The notes: a model not told the origin generated them from the letters alone. A stretch of DNA of 64,000 bases from Hemicordylus capensis (GCF_027244095.1 NC_069660.1:288570863-288634862), one strand, 5' to 3'. Shown: positions 37,101 to 52,000, numbered from the stretch's first letter. Program-made: numbers and translations.

Positions 37101-40100
37101 AAGAGGGAAGAGAGGATAGCTTTTGCTTTCATTTTAAAACAAACTGCAGTTCTGTCCTATGTAAATACCTGGGGAACTGTGGTGTGTTCATTAACTAGAG
37201 CTGGAACAAGACAAACCAAAATCACTGTCACCAGCAAGATTTTACTCTCTGTGATCCTCCATGCATATCAGAGGAGAGCTGGTCTTGTGGTAGCAAGCAT
37301 GACTTGTCCCCATAGCTAAGCAGGGTCTGCCCTGGTTGCATCTGAATGGGAGACTTGATGTGTGAGCACTGCAAGATATTCCCCTCAGGGGATGAAGCCA
37401 CTCTGGGAAGAGCAGAAGGTTTCAAGTTCCCTCCCTGGCTTCTCCAAGACAGGGCTGAGAGAGATTCTTGCCTGCAAGCCGCTGCCAGTCTGTGAAGACA
37501 ATACTGAGCTAGATAGACCAATGGTCTGACCCGGTATATGGCAGTTTCCTATGTTCCTAAGGTGCTAGTAAGGACTTCTCTCAGTGCACCCTCCGCTGTA
37601 AGTTAACAGGTCATTGGGATTCTCCTGCAACATACAACTGCTCTCATAACCACAGGGCTGCAAGAGAGTGGGATGAATGCAGGGAACACCATTTTACTGT
37701 ATCTCCAGGGCTCCCATACGATTATGAAGAATATCTCCTGTAGAAAGCACAATGAGCGCATGAGAGGAGACCAACTCCATTCAGCAAGTCTCGGAGCAGC
37801 ACTACCTGTTACCAAAGCTCATCAAAGATTTCCAGTTTATAAAACTCTAATAGCAGTTGCAAGCTCATCTGCATATTTGGGGTCATCTCAAGTAACTCAG
37901 TCTCCAGTGGTTATATCTTCTGCTATGCAGACTCAATCTTCACATATGCAGAAGGCACAAATGCCTTCACAAAAGAGAAGGCACAAGAGAGCCAGTGTGG
38001 TGTAGTGGTTAGAATGCTGGACTAGGACCGGGGAGACCCAAGTTCAAATCTCCACTCAGCCATGAAACTAGCTGGGTGACTCTGGACCAGTCACTTCTCT
38101 CTCAGCCTAACCTACATCACAGGGTTGCTGTGAGGAGAAACTCAAGTATGTAGTACACCGCTCTGGGCTCCTTGGAGGAAGAGCGGGATATAAATGTCAT
38201 AAATCTGAGGTGTCTGAGGGCTCCAGTTGTGAGCTTGGCTCACATATTACAGTAACCTCTGCTCAGGCAATTCAGGACGAGGGAAGGCTCTCAGAGTAGC
38301 ATTATGAATCATCCTTGGATTCTGAGGCTGAATCTGCTCAGCTGAGCATCCTTCTGATTCATCTCTGAATGAGAATGTCCAGACTAGGCCTTCAATTTTC
38401 CCCACCAAGGAATTGAAGGCCTACTATGTGCAGGTATCACAACTGGCTGAGGGTTTAGGTCTAGAAATAAAGAAACAGTCGTCTGAGATTAAAGATCTGG
38501 TTTATGTCCTTAGGACAACATCGCAGTCAGCACTATCACTTGTTCTACCAATGCTCCCAGTAATATCTAAAGCTGCTCAGTCAGCATGGGAGACACTCAA
38601 CACTTCAACACCAACCTCTAAAAGTTTAGAAGGCCTCTACTGGGTGCAGGAGGATGACGATTCTTGTTGAAGCACTCTACACCGAATTCACTAGAGAAAG
38701 ACTGCGCTAGCTCTATCAAATCTAGCTGCCAACATTCTGCGCCAGTAGACAAAGCACTGCAAAATTGACAACATGGGAAGAAGAATGTATTCAATGGCAT
38801 GCTTATCAATTAAGATCGCAAATTATATAGCCTGCAGGACAAAATTTCACTATTCTGTATGGGAGAAGATACACCAAGATATTATGGATCTCCCAGAGGA
38901 TGTCTGGAAGAGATCTGTAGACACGTTTGCAAAGTCCACTAACATCACTCATCAGCAGCTGAGTACTGCCAAGCACTTGGCAGAAATGGAGTCTCGAGCT
39001 TTAGCAACTGCAGTGTTAATGAGAAGGCATACTTGGCTATGCTCTGCAAATCTGCAAACAGAAATGCAAGAGAAGATTGAAGGCCTTCCTGTAGCTGGGA
39101 AGGGCTTGTTCAGTGAGAAAACAGATAACACTATGGAAAAGGTTAAAAAACCAAAGTATATAGTGAAAACATTTACATCTTCTAGTGCCTAATCTTATTC
39201 ATCTACACACAACAAAACTTAGTTGTCAAAGGCCACCGTACAAGCCTCTGGAAAGAAGGGATTACAGAAGGCCCTACTGCCAGTTTCAGTGCAAGAGTTA
39301 TGGGCCCAAGAGCAAACAACAACATGGTTCCCACAATAAGCAGCAGGATTCAAAAAAGCAGCATCTTTGATGCTTCAGCCATTCCACCGGTAGCTATTCA
39401 AACCTCCATCTCCATATACACCTGCTTGGCAAAAAAATAACCCTATGCTGCACATTGTCATTACAGGCTGTGCAATAGCATTCCAAATCCTAGCTGTTTA
39501 TCCAGGCATAAAATATACTCCTGCAACTTCTGCGCACATCAAGGAAGGTTTTATTGGGAAAGGCAGCAATTGCCCCTGTGTGGTGGATTTGTCGGAGAGA
39601 AAGCTTCTACTCTTGTTACTCTCAAATTCCGAAAAGGAATGTAGCTATTCATCCCATAATGGATTTAAAGTGGTTGGACAAGTATGTCCATACTAGAAAG
39701 TTTTGTATAATAATACTCCTACCACTCCTTTGCAAGGAGGAATGGCTTGCAACGTTGGATTTGAAGGATGCCTACATCCATACTGGCATACAGAAGAGCC
39801 ACAGAGAGTTCTGCACTTCATAGGAAGTGCAATGTACCAATATGATGTGCTTCCATTCGGCTTGTCAACTGCACTGACAGTTTGTACAAAGTGTACGAGC
39901 GCTATCATAGTGCATCTGAGGATGGAGGGCATAACAGTGTTTCCATACCTCATAGGAATCTGCCTTATACTGAGTCAGACCATTGGTCCATCCAGCTCAG
40001 TATTGTCTCCACAGACTGGCAGTGGCTTCTCCAAAGTTGCAGGCAGGAGTCTCTTTCAGGAGTCTCTCTTGGAGATGCCAGGTAGGGAACTTGGAACCTT

Positions 40101-43100
40101 CTGCATGCAGGTGCTCTTCCCAGGGTGGCCCCATCTCCTAAGGGGAATATCTTACAGTGCTCACATGTAGTCTCCAATTCAAATGCAAACCAGGGTGGAT
40201 CCTGCTTAGCAAAGGGGACAATTCATGCTTGCTACCACAGGACTAGCTTTCCTCCCCAGCTCAATGATTGGCTCTTAACAGCTGAGAGCAAATGCTAGTT
40301 AAGTTCTTGGAGTCAGTATGTACTTCTTCTTCTGGAGGATCTAGGTATCCAGGTGAATTGGAAAAAGTCCCATCTGGATCCTGTGAAGAAAACATAATAT
40401 ATTGGGTCAATCTTGGATGTACAGACAAAAAGAACATACTTGCCAAATGAATGGTTCCTCGTAATAAAAACCTTGATTCAAGCCTTCTGGGAACAGCCAG
40501 TACAAAGGGCACATCAAATTCAGACACGCCTGGGACTCATGGCTTCATGCAGTGCTGCAGTGAAATATGCCCATCTGTGAATGCACACCCTGCAACTGCG
40601 GTTCCTCTCTGTTTTCAGGCCTGATGTCCATAGTCAACAAATTAACTTGCGTATACCTATTTCGGTACTAAACTCCCTGCAGTGGTGGATCCTGGACAAG
40701 AACTTGTTACAGGGGGTTCCACTCAAGGTTCTACTTCGTACTGTGAGAGTCACAACCGATGCATCCCTTACAGGGTGGGGTGCACACTGCAAAGGCTGCA
40801 GGATGCAAGGTGTCTGGGGAAGGCAGCAAAGGAAGTTCAATATACACTTTCTGGAATTGCTGGCTGTATTTCTAGCACTAAAATCCTTCCTACCATTACT
40901 GCAGGGAAAGGTGGTCCAAGTGGAACTAGACAACACAGTCACTATTGCATACCTAAATAGACAGGCAGCGTGTGTGTGTGTGTTCGTTCAGTTTCATGAT
41001 CCCTATGTGTTCTGAGCTTACAGATATGAACTTGGTGCATAGCTCGTCAAATATTTCTGATCACTCTGCACATACAAGGGACAGAAAATGTTCTTATGGA
41101 TGATTTGAGCAGAGCATCAAGGGTCTTACAGCACCATGAATGGACAATACAACAGAAATACTTGACAAAAATCTTCAGGTGATGGGGAACACCAACCTAA
41201 TTGCAATGGAGGAGATCAAAAAATGCACAAAAGTACTGCTCAGGGGCAGGTCTAGGGAGAAGCTCCAGAGGGGATGCTTTCCAATGGAGCTGGAAGACTG
41301 AACTACTCTACATATTTCCTCCATATCATCTGCTGGGCAGGGTAGTAGCCAAGATTCTGTAAGAGATTGCATCTTGCATTCTACTGACCCCATGGTGGCC
41401 ACACCTGGCATGGTTTCCAATACTTCTTCAACTCTCAGGATGCAGATATTGGGAACTAACACAATGTCCAGACTTGCTGTCCCAGGACAGGTGTCAGATT
41501 CTGCATCCCAACCTAGAAACCCTCACAACATGAAGAGTCGGCTTCTAGATAAGATACTTTTAAACGAAAGGAAAGTGTAATTATGCCTGCAAGTGGAAGA
41601 GATTTGTGTCTTGTGCTGGTAATCAGGGTTTTACTCCTGAAGCTGCAACAATAAGACAAGTGTTATTGTACTTGACAAGCTTAAAAAGCAGTGGATTAGC
41701 TAATGTCTCCTTGAAGGTTCAATTGGCAGCAATTTCTTCAAAATGTAAGGGATGGAGTGGCAGGGCTGTGTTTTCTCATCCTGATTGCAAAAGGTTCTTG
41801 AAAGGCTTAAATAACCTGTATCCACCAATTAGACAGCCAATTGAGCAGTGGAGCCTTTCGTTAGTTCTGCCAACACTGACAGAGAAGACATTTGAACCAA
41901 TGGCAACCAGCTCTTTGTAATTAGTCACATTACTGACTGCCTTTCTTGTTGCAATAACTACTGCAAGGAGAGTTAGTGAGTTAATAGCACTGACTGATAA
42001 GCCATATACAGCCTCCCCCAAAAGGATTTTATGCAGATGGATCCTTCTTTCTGCCCAAAAGATGGTGCCTGATTTTCACCTGAATTGAGATATAGTACTT
42101 CTTACATTTCTCAGAGATCTGTCCACACCTTTAGAGAGATCACTACATGCTTTAGATGTGCGGAAGTCACTCCTGTTTTACTTGGACAGGAATAAAGATT
42201 TCCATAGAAGCAAGCAACTCTTTGCGGCCTACAAGGGCAAATCAAAGGGTCACTCTGTATCTTGGTAACGCCTATCCCATTGGTTAGTGGAGTCTGACAT
42301 ATAAGGTCCAAAAGGTGGAGCCTCCTCACACCATTAGGGCTCACCCTACTAGGGCTTTTGTGGCTTCAGCAGCGCATCTCTGGAATTCCAACTGAAGACA
42401 TCTGTAGGGTGGTCAGCTGATCATCTGAATTGCAAGGTTCCAAGTTCCCTCCCTGGCTTTTCCAAGATAGGGCTGAGAGAGATGCCTGCCTGCAACCTTG
42501 GAGAAGCTGCTGCCAGTCTGTGAAGACAATACTGAGCTAGATAGATCAATGGTCTGACTCACTATATGGCAGCATCCTATGTTCCTATGACCTTCGTTCT
42601 GCTGCAGAGGCAACCTTTGGGAGAGGGTGTCTTAAAGAGGTCTTACAATAGCTTACTGCTCTCTCCTGGGAAAGCTCGCTAAACACCCAGGATTGTGAAA
42701 GTCCAATGGATCATGCTATAGATAAACAGGTTACTCACCTGTAACTTTACAATCTGTAAGTGATCCATAGACATTCATAAGAACCTCCCCGCAGCAATAA
42801 GTTGAAGAAAGTGACTTACCAGAAAAGGCCTACAATGGATGATTCTCATGTTTTGGCGTTTGTCCAGGAACCAAAGGAAGGGTGCTCTAACTGCTGAAAT
42901 AAACAGTCGTGCTGAGTGTGAGGGGTGGTGGGCACACAATCCAGGATGGATCACTTATTATTTTATTAATATTATTTTTTACGTTTATATTCCGCTCTTC
43001 CTTCAAAGAGCCCAGAGCGGTGAACATGATTATGTTTATCTCCACAACAACCTTGTGAGGTTGGTTAGGCTGAGAGATACAGGACTGGCCCAGAGTCACC

Positions 43101-46043
43101 CAGTGAGTTTCATGACTGAATTGAGGATTTAAACTCAGGTTTCCCCAGTCCTAGTCCAACACTCTAACCATGATACCACACTGGCACGTACAAGTCATAA
43201 GTTAAAGATGCGCAACCTGTTGTTCCTATATCACAGGGAACTGCAGTTTCTTCTTCACTCTCCTTCTCTCACATGTAGGGCAGGGGTGTGCAAGCCTGCA
43301 GCTTCCCGAGGCTGATTTGTGTGCTAAATCGCATTGCATCTGAACCAGGCCTTGGTACCGTTTGGGTATTTGCTTTATAGTAGGGATCTGAGTTAAGAGG
43401 GGGTTTATCAACTGCCCAAGAGATTCTTGAGTCTTTCATACCCAAGTAGTGACTAGTCAAAGTTTAGGTGGTACAATATTTGCTGAAATATTATTTCCCT
43501 CTAAAAAGAATATTTTATTCTGTTTTAGAATAGGAAGAGAATAGCACTTAACGAGACATTAAGGAAAATGCATGAACGAAAATGAAAGAAAACGTCGATA
43601 GAATTTTCTTGTTGATTTCTTTCCAGAGAGGTCTATCATACAAAGCGAATGCAGCATGTCATTACTGTCAAATGGACATCTGATAACAAGTATATCTTGT
43701 GTGGCTCTGATGAAATGAACATTCGTTTGTGGAAAGCTAATGCTTCTGAGAAGCTGGGTGTGGTAAGTAAACTCAGACTCACTATTTTCATATAAGTAGC
43801 TGTGCCAAATTAAAAATTAATATTTATAAAAAGACAGCCATTTTGAACAATGTAGGTATATGTTGAAGCATAACCCTTTGATGTTCTGAAAAATCCATTG
43901 AGTATTTCCTGAGTTGCTAGCCTCAAGTCTCCATAATAACAGGGTAAAATATACTTAAGGTGCAGATCAGCAGTTTTGTCCACTGAGGGTTCTGAAGCCA
44001 GAGTTAGAGGACAAGTTCTGGAGAATGACTTCCAGGTTCTGAGCAAACCTGCTTGATAAGGAGAGCCTAGGACAGGGATGGGGAACCTTGGCACTCCAGC
44101 TGTTTTTGGACTACAACTCCCATAATCCGCAGCCACAGAGGCCAATAGCTAGGGATTATGGGAATTGTAGGCCAACATCTGCAGGAGTGCCAAGGTTCCC
44201 CATCCTTGGCCTAGGAGCACTCTGATGCTCTTATATTTAAATGTTCTCTTCTCCCTCCATTTCCTTTTGTGGGCTTTTTCTCTCTCTTTCCATTGACGTA
44301 GCAGCAAGGGGGAGGGGAACATACAAGTGCAAAAGTGGAGTTGCAAGGGAAGTCAATGCAAGGTAGGGTGCAAATAACTTATGAGGGAAAGTAAGATGGT
44401 GCTGAGGGCACTTATGCTGCTGAGCAATCTTATTTATTTTATTTATCTATCCTATATTTATACCGCCTGATATGTACATCCCTAGGCAGTGTACAAAATG
44501 TAGGGTTGTATGACATTCGCATGAGACTGAAGGAGTCTCTAAATAACATTTAGGCTCAGGATGGATATATTGAAAAGGAAGATTTTAGCTGAATGTACTT
44601 GTGAATCCTGTTCTTTAATTGGAGAACCACTTCTCCCTAACAACTTTATACAGTACTTTCCACAGTAATAATTTTTTTCTTAAATCTACAAGCATTGAGC
44701 TAGCCTACCTTTTAAGCTCTAGTATTATATGAAATTACTCAAAATGTGTAGTTTATTGGAAGGGGGAAATGAGATATCTGTTTAAAACATTGCTATTTAT
44801 TTACTGGTGGTGTTGGTCTCTCAGGAAAATGAGCACACTTTGAACATTAGGGTAATACTTGATACAGCCAATTTCTCTGCAGTATGAATTGATTTGAAGT
44901 CAGGAAATTTTCAATTGGGTCCCCAATGGATTAGTAATTTCAAAAACTGAAGCACATTCAAATTGACTCATACAGTGAGGATCTGCAAAACATTGTAGTG
45001 GCGGAGAGAAGGTGGGAATATTTGTAGAGGCTAGGAGCAAAAACAGGAAAGAGAATCTCCTGCCTCCATGGCCAGGTGCCTGTAGACATGAAGGCGAGGA
45101 GATGCATGGAGGTAGGAGACTATTCTACCCTCACTTTACCTCTCCCCACCTCGTGGGTAGAGGGTATTTTTTTTTATATTCTTGTACTTCAGTTGCACAA
45201 CAACCAGGACTTGGTGAAGTTCCAGTCTCCATATGCTACAGAAACTTCACCTGCTAAGCTTCTGCCTGTCATTCAGGATTGCAGGAGGCTTAATTCTCAT
45301 CAGGAGTTTGGTGAGTTCAAGGACAGGAAACCAGGACTTCGGCTTTGAGAATTTAGTGTAAGGAAAAGAGTGTTTAGTCAGTCCTCACGTCAGGAATTTA
45401 TATTTCTTTGTGTGTGTGTGCTCTGCATTTTCCTAAATATCTGTTCTTTGCAACTAAGATTTCAAGGTATGCTGCCTTAGAACCCACAAGGCATATTGAA
45501 GCATTCTAGTAACCAAGTTAAACATTTTTAAGTGTGTCTAAAAAGCTAAAAGCCTCAGACAGAACTAGTCTGTAGTAATTTTAATAAAAAGGTTTTCCCC
45601 CCTCTATTCTTTACTTTTTACAAGCCTCCAAGGGTTGGTAATTAATCCAGCAGGAGAAAAGAGGGGCATAAGGGGGCTTTCTCTGGTGCAAAATGGGTCT
45701 CAATGAGAGCTTGGCCAAATTAACAGTTTAACTCTACGTGCGGGCAGACGCCTGGGAGAACAATTGGATTTATAGACTTGCTTGTTAGCAAGGAGGAAAA
45801 GGCAAACATAGATCTTTGATTGCTTCAATGCCCATTCCGAGTAGCCTGTAGGAGAGATCTGGTGGCATCAGTAACGTACCAGAACTTCTGGGTTTACCAG
45901 AATCGTTTTCTTAGCTTTCTGAGTCAGGAAAGGAAATTTCCACTACCCACAATTCGCCACAGCAGCCCCTCCCTCCTTTGAGGTAAAAGGCTGGAGGGTG
46001 GTTAAAACACTGATGTCTAGCAGTTCTGAGGTAAAATTGTGCT

Positions 46044-46096
<53 letters not shown>

Positions 46097-49000
46097 TAAA
46101 AAATACCCTAACAATATTAAGGAGAGTACAAATAATTTTTAAAATATTTATTAACAGGGTCATAGACAGGAACACAGATTTTGGCAAAAGATATTCAAGG
46201 AGACAATAAAAGATGTGAAAATGTTTGAGGAACATTTAGCTAAAAGTATCAAGCGGAATAACAATAACTTCTTCAAATACATCAGAATCAGGAAACCTTC
46301 CAGGGAGGCGGTTGGACTGTTAGATGATGAGGGAGTGAAAGCGATTACTAAGGAAGATATGGAGATTGCAAAGAAGTTAAACAAGTTCTTTGCATCTGTC
46401 TTCATGGCAGAAGATACTGAGCGTATATCTGTTCCTAAAATGGGCTTCTCAGGGACAGAGGCTAAAGAACTGAGTCAGATAGATGTGACAAGAGGCGACG
46501 GTCTAAACTGTATGGAAAAATCACCAGGACCAGATGGCATCCACCCAAGAGTCCTTAAAGAACTCAAATGTGAAATTGCTGACCTTGCAAAAATATGTAA
46601 CTTATCCCTACAATCAGGCTATATACCAGAGGACTGGAACATAGCCAGTGTAAAACCAGTTTTCAAATAGGGATCTGGGAGGATTCAGGAACTTACAGAC
46701 TGGTTAGCTTAACATCTGTTCTGGGCAAATTGATGCAAAGCATTCTCAGGGATAAAATTGTTAAGCATATAGAACAGGCCCAGCTGAATGAGAACCAGCA
46801 TGACTTTTGCAAAGGTAAATCTTGCCTCTTTGAGTGTGTCAGCAAGTGTGTGGATAGAGGTGATCCGATTGACATAGTATTCTTGAATTTTCAAAAAGCT
46901 TTCAACAAAGTTCCTCATTAAAGACTCTTGAGGAAACTTAGCAGTCATGGAATAAGGGGACAGGTTCATATGTGGATTGATAACTGGTTGAAGGACAGGA
47001 AACAGAGGGTAGGAATTAGTAGACAGTTCACCAAATGAAGGAAAGTAAGAAGTGGGGTCCCACTGATCAGTACTGGGACCAGTGATTTTTAATTTACTCA
47101 AAAATGATCTAGAAGTTGGGGTAATCAGCGAGGTGGCCAACTTTGCAGATGACATCAAACTTGGCAGGGTTGTAAAATCCACAATAGACTGCGAGGAGCT
47201 CCAAAAGGACCTCTTCAAACTGAGGAAGCGGACAACAAAATAGTAAATTTTGCTAACTTGGTAAATAGGCACTTTTTAACGTGGTGATTCTCTTTATCTA
47301 GCAGGGGGAGAGTAACTGGCCCTATCCACCCCCAGCACAGTACCTCCAGTGACTGTTGCTGGTATCTATCTTATGTTTCTTTTTAGATTGTGAGCCCTTT
47401 GGGGACAGGGAGCCATCTTATTTCTCTGTGTAAACCACCCTGAGCCATTTTTGGAAGGGCATTATAGAAATCTAATAAATAATAAATAATAAATGTGGTT
47501 CACAAGTGTTAACAAGTGTAAAGTGATGCATATGGCGGAGGGGAACCAACTTCACATATATACTGATGGGGTCTGAGCTGTCAGCTGAATAGGAGCGAGA
47601 TCTTGGTCATAGTGGACAGCTTGTTGAAAGTGTCGACTCGACATGCAGCAGCTGTGAAAAAGGCCAATTCCATGCTTGGAATCATGAGGAAGGAGATTGA
47701 AAATAAAACTGCTACTATCATAATGCCTTTATACAAATCTATGGTGCGGCCACATTTGGTGTACGCTTCTGAGCACCATACCTCATAAAGGATGTGGGCG
47801 AAGGTGCAGAAGGGGGCAATCAAGGTTATCAGAGGCCTAGAGCACCTTCCTTATGAGTGGATAACACCCCACACGGGACTTTTTAGTTTAGAAAAAGGAC
47901 TGCGGGGAGACCTGATAGTGGTATATCCTATAGTGGTATATAGCCAACGTGGTGAAGTGGTTAGAGTGCTGGACTAGGACCGGGGAGACCTGAGTTCAAA
48001 TCCCTATTCAGCCATGAGACTAGCTGGGTGACTGTGGGCCAGTCACTTCTCTCTCAGCCTAACCTACTTCACAGGGTTGTCGTGAGGAGAAACACAAGTA
48101 TGTAGTACACTGCTCTGGGCTCCTTGGAGGAAGAGCAGGATATAAATATTAATTAATTAATTAATCGAATAATGTGTGCATGCATGGTGTGGAGAGAGTG
48201 GATAGAGAGAGAATTTTCCCCCTCTCGCACAACACTAAAACCAGGGGTCATCCGATGAAACTGATTGCCAGGAAATTTAGGACCGACAAAAGGAAGTATT
48301 TTTTCACACAATGCATAATTAACCTATAGAATGTGGTGACAGCCAACAGCCTGGATGGCTTTAAGAACAGCTTAGATAAATTCATGGAGAACCTCAATGG
48401 CTACTAGTCTGAGGGCTATAGTCCACCTCCAGCGTAAGAGGCAAGATGCCTCTGAATACATTGCAGGGGAGCAACAGTGGGAGAGAAGGCATGCCCTCAG
48501 ATTTTGCCTGTGGACTTCCCACAGGCATCTGGTAGGCCACTGTTGGAAACAGGATGCTTGACTAGATAGGCTTTGGGCCTGATCCTGCAGGGCTGTGCTT
48601 ATGCTCCTGACAAACAGCACAAGATTTCTCACTGAACAGCTTTGCCCTTCTAAGAGCACCTACCCATTCTTTATCACTTTTTTTCCTTAGGGACATGCAC
48701 AGTCCCCGTCCCCCCCACCTCCCCGCAGTGTGCTTTTTACTGCACTTTTCCCACAATAGTATTATATACCACTTGTACCTTCTAGGTTTTTGAGAATCAT
48801 GGTGAATTTTGGTCAAATCATTACAGGAAGCTTCACTCTCCATACTCAATAACCAGGCCTCAAAGGAGGATAACAGGTGTGTTTTGGGGAGGTGTAGGCA
48901 AATAGTAACTTCAAGCCTTAATTTCAGCTACCTATGAGCAGCTTGGGGGGGGGGAGGGGAAGCATACCAGGTGACTTGTAATCACTTTTGTATTAAAACA

Positions 49001-52000
49001 ATGATTTATTTTTTTGAGACACCCCCATCCTACCTTTCTCAGGTGAAGAGAATCAAGCCTCAACAGAAGTTAGGCTATATCCCATTTCCAAATTATTATT
49101 TATTTATTTATTTACACAGTCAGACAGGTGTTATTGACTGGTTTGTTTTATCTAGACTTCGAGTCCTTCCCAAGGACCTGGGATGGCTGAATTTTATTGT
49201 TAATGTTGTTGTTGCTGTTATAGATATCGTCGCAGAATATAGGCTGTTCCCAGTAAAGCTGCTTTTTGTAATTGGCTGATGGTGATTTCTGTGGCCCCTA
49301 TGGTGTTGAGGTGCTCTTCAAGGTCTTTTGGAACTGCACCCAGGGCGCCAATTACCACTGGGATTATTTTGGTCTTTTTCTGCTTTTTTCACTTGTTTTT
49401 CACTTGTTTTTGTTTCTTCTTGACTACAGTTATATCTGGTGTATTGTGTAGCAGATGTTTGTCTGTTTGTAGTCGGAAGTCCCATAATATTTTTACATCT
49501 TCATTTTCTACCATTTTTTCAATTTGATGGTCCCACCAATTTTTGGCTACAGGTAGCTTGTATTTTTTGCAGATGTTCCAGTGTACCATCCCTGCTACTT
49601 TGTCATGCCTTTGTTTGTAGTCAGTCTGTGCGATCTTTTTACAACAGCTGATTAGGTGGTACACGGTTTCATCTGCTTCTTTACAAGGGTGGCACTTGCT
49701 GTTTGTTGTTGACTTTTCTACTTTTGCTCTTATTGCATTTGTTCTTAGTGCCTGTTCTTGCGCAGCCAGTATTAAACCCTCTGTTTCTTTCTTCAAGTTG
49801 CCATTCTTAAGCCATTGCCAGGTCTTGGTGATGTCTGATTTTCCACTTATATTGTGCAAATATTGACCATGCAGTGGCTTATTTTTCCATTTTTCTGCTC
49901 GGTTCTTGACTTGTTCTTTCTTGTAGGCCTGCTTTATTTCATTGTTGTTGAATAGTTTCGTGTTATTGACCATTTTAAGTGCATCTTCTTCACTGTCCTT
50001 TATATATTCTGCAAGGCCTCGTTTCTCCTCCTCTACTGTTTGATGGACTTGCAGCATTCCCCTTCCACCTGAACTGCGAGGGAAGTATAGCCTATCTACA
50101 TCACTGCGGGGGTGCAGAGCATGATTGATGGTCATGATTTTCCTGGTCTTAACGATCTAGCGTCTCTAGTTCTGCCTGGGTCCAGTCTATTATTCCTGCA
50201 GTGTTTTTGATAATAGGTATAGCCCAGGTGTTTATGGCTTGTATGGTGTTCCCGCCATTGAGTTTGGACTTTAGGATTTTTCTAACTCTCCTGATGTATT
50301 CACTTCCAATCTTTCTTTTAACTTCAGTGTGTGCAATGTTATCAGTCTGGAGGATGTATTTGTAATGTTCTTTCTCTTCCAGGTTTTTGATGTTGATTCC
50401 ATTGGGCAGGTCTATTCCTTCTGTTTTTCTTATTTTTCCTCTGTTCATTATTAATGCAGCACACTTGACTAGTCCAAACTCCATTGCTATATCGCTACTG
50501 AATATACGGACAGTGTTTAGCAGTGATTCGATTTCTGACTGAGACTTTCCATACAACTTCGGATCGTCCATGTACGGCAGATGGTTGATTTTACTTGATG
50601 TTTTAGATGTTTGGTATCCGAGGCCTGTTTTGTTGAGTATTTGTGAAAGTGGGGTCATGGCGATTACAAACAACAGAGGGGATAGTGAGTCCCCTTGGAA
50701 AATGCCTCTTCTAATGCTAACCTGTCCAAGTGTCTCGCCATTGATTGTTAACTGTGTACTCCACATACTCATTGCTTTTTAAATAAATATCTGGATGTTT
50801 TTGCTGACACTAGTTATTTCTAAACATTTTAGTATCCATGTGTGAGGCAATGAGTCTTAGGCTTTCTTGTAGTCAATCCATGCAACACTTAGATTGGTTT
50901 TTCTTCTCTTGCAATTTTCTAAAATCCTTTTGTCAATCAGCAGCTGGTCTTTTGTGCCTCTGGTGTTCGGGCAATTTCCTTTCTGTTCAACTGGAAGCTG
51001 TTTGTTAGTTAATAAGTGTTGCATCACTTCATCTGCTATTATTCCAGTTAATAATTTGAACATGGTTGGCAGACAGGTTATCGGTCTATAATTACTTGGA
51101 ACTGCACCTTTTGCTGGGTCTTTCATGATGAGATGAGTTTTCCCAGTTGTTAGCCATTGTTCAATATCACCTCCTTGCAAAATGTAATTGAACTGTTTTG
51201 ATAGTTGTTTATGAAGGCTTGTTAGGTGTTTAAGCCAAAAGCCATGCAGTTCATCGTCACCTGGAACAGTCCAATTTTTAATTTTCTTTGCTCTTTCACT
51301 TATTAATTCTGGTGTTATTATTAGATCTTGCATTTGTTGGTTACATTTTTGACCTCTTTCATCCAGCCTGCTTTTTTATTATAATCTATTGGATTGTCTC
51401 ATAATTTCCCCCAGAATTGCACTGTTTCTTCTTTATTTGGTATTTCTACGTTTCTTGCAGTTTCTCCTTCTATGCTTTGGTAGAAACGTCTCTGATTCGA
51501 CTGGAATTGGAGATTCTGCCTGTGTTGTGTAATTCTGGCTTCGTATCTGCTAATCTTCTTTGACACTGCTGTTATTTGCTGCTTTATTATTTCTAGGACT
51601 TCTCTAATTTTCCTTGAATCTAGGTGGTATTTTTGGATCAGATACTGTTTGGTGTTTTGATTCTTCAGCTTCTTGTCTTTCATATCTTTCAATTTACTAG
51701 CATCTGATCTAAGCCTGGCGATTTTATTTTCTAATCTAATCTTCCATTTAGGTGATGTACTACTTTCTTTTTTTACAGGTCCACTGATCTTATATCTGAG
51801 CTCTTATGTTGTTGTTCTTGCTGCACTGTACATTAGTTGGTTTGTTTCTTTCAAATTATTGATTGTTATTTCTGCAAGTGCAGCATTGACATCTTTTAAT
51901 GCCTGAGCAAGTTGTTTTTTGGCAACTGTTTTAGAGCTGGAAGTCGAACCCTGGTGGTTGTTTGGTTCATGTGCTCAGTTATTTTTTGCTTTAGTTCTTG

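Larger units (their letters stand above)
37600..42820 (+). mobile_element. DIRS-like tyrosine-recombinase retroelement, broken fossil
   Basis: Parts, in order: a gag-like zone (about 37.6-39.2 kb), reverse transcriptase (about 39.6-40.6 kb), RNase H (about 40.7-41.1 kb), a tyrosine-recombinase-like zone (about 41.6-42.3 kb), and a terminal region to about 42.8 kb. The RNase H and recombinase layout fits DIRS and not an LTR integrase element. It carries many breaks (probably more than ten) and three SINE insertions (37991, 39951 and 42433), so it looks old and dead. It lies in DCAF13 intron 8, same strand as the gene. The left limit is uncertain. Confidence 0.75.
46155..48605 (+). mobile_element. 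CR1 LINE, 5'-truncated, carrying two SINEs
   Basis: Starts in the endonuclease-RT linker ([17 protein letters not shown]), then [32 protein letters not shown], a FADD box at 47142-47153 and the C-terminal region. The 3' end gggcctgatcctgcagggct is near 48600. It is interrupted by an L2-tailed SINE (47251-47494) and a MIR-like SINE (47943-48167). Several frame breaks are present. Better preserved in the RT than the copy at 25530. Confidence 0.9.

Noticed and set aside
37271-37560. Genuine 5S rRNA gene
   Set aside because: Only the internal promoter part resembles 5S; the rest is SINE body, and there are several dispersed copies.
49389-50772. 248- and 207-codon frames as novel genes
   Set aside because: They carry a YMDD polymerase box and an R2/R4-type finger; they are parts of one R4/Dong-type LINE.
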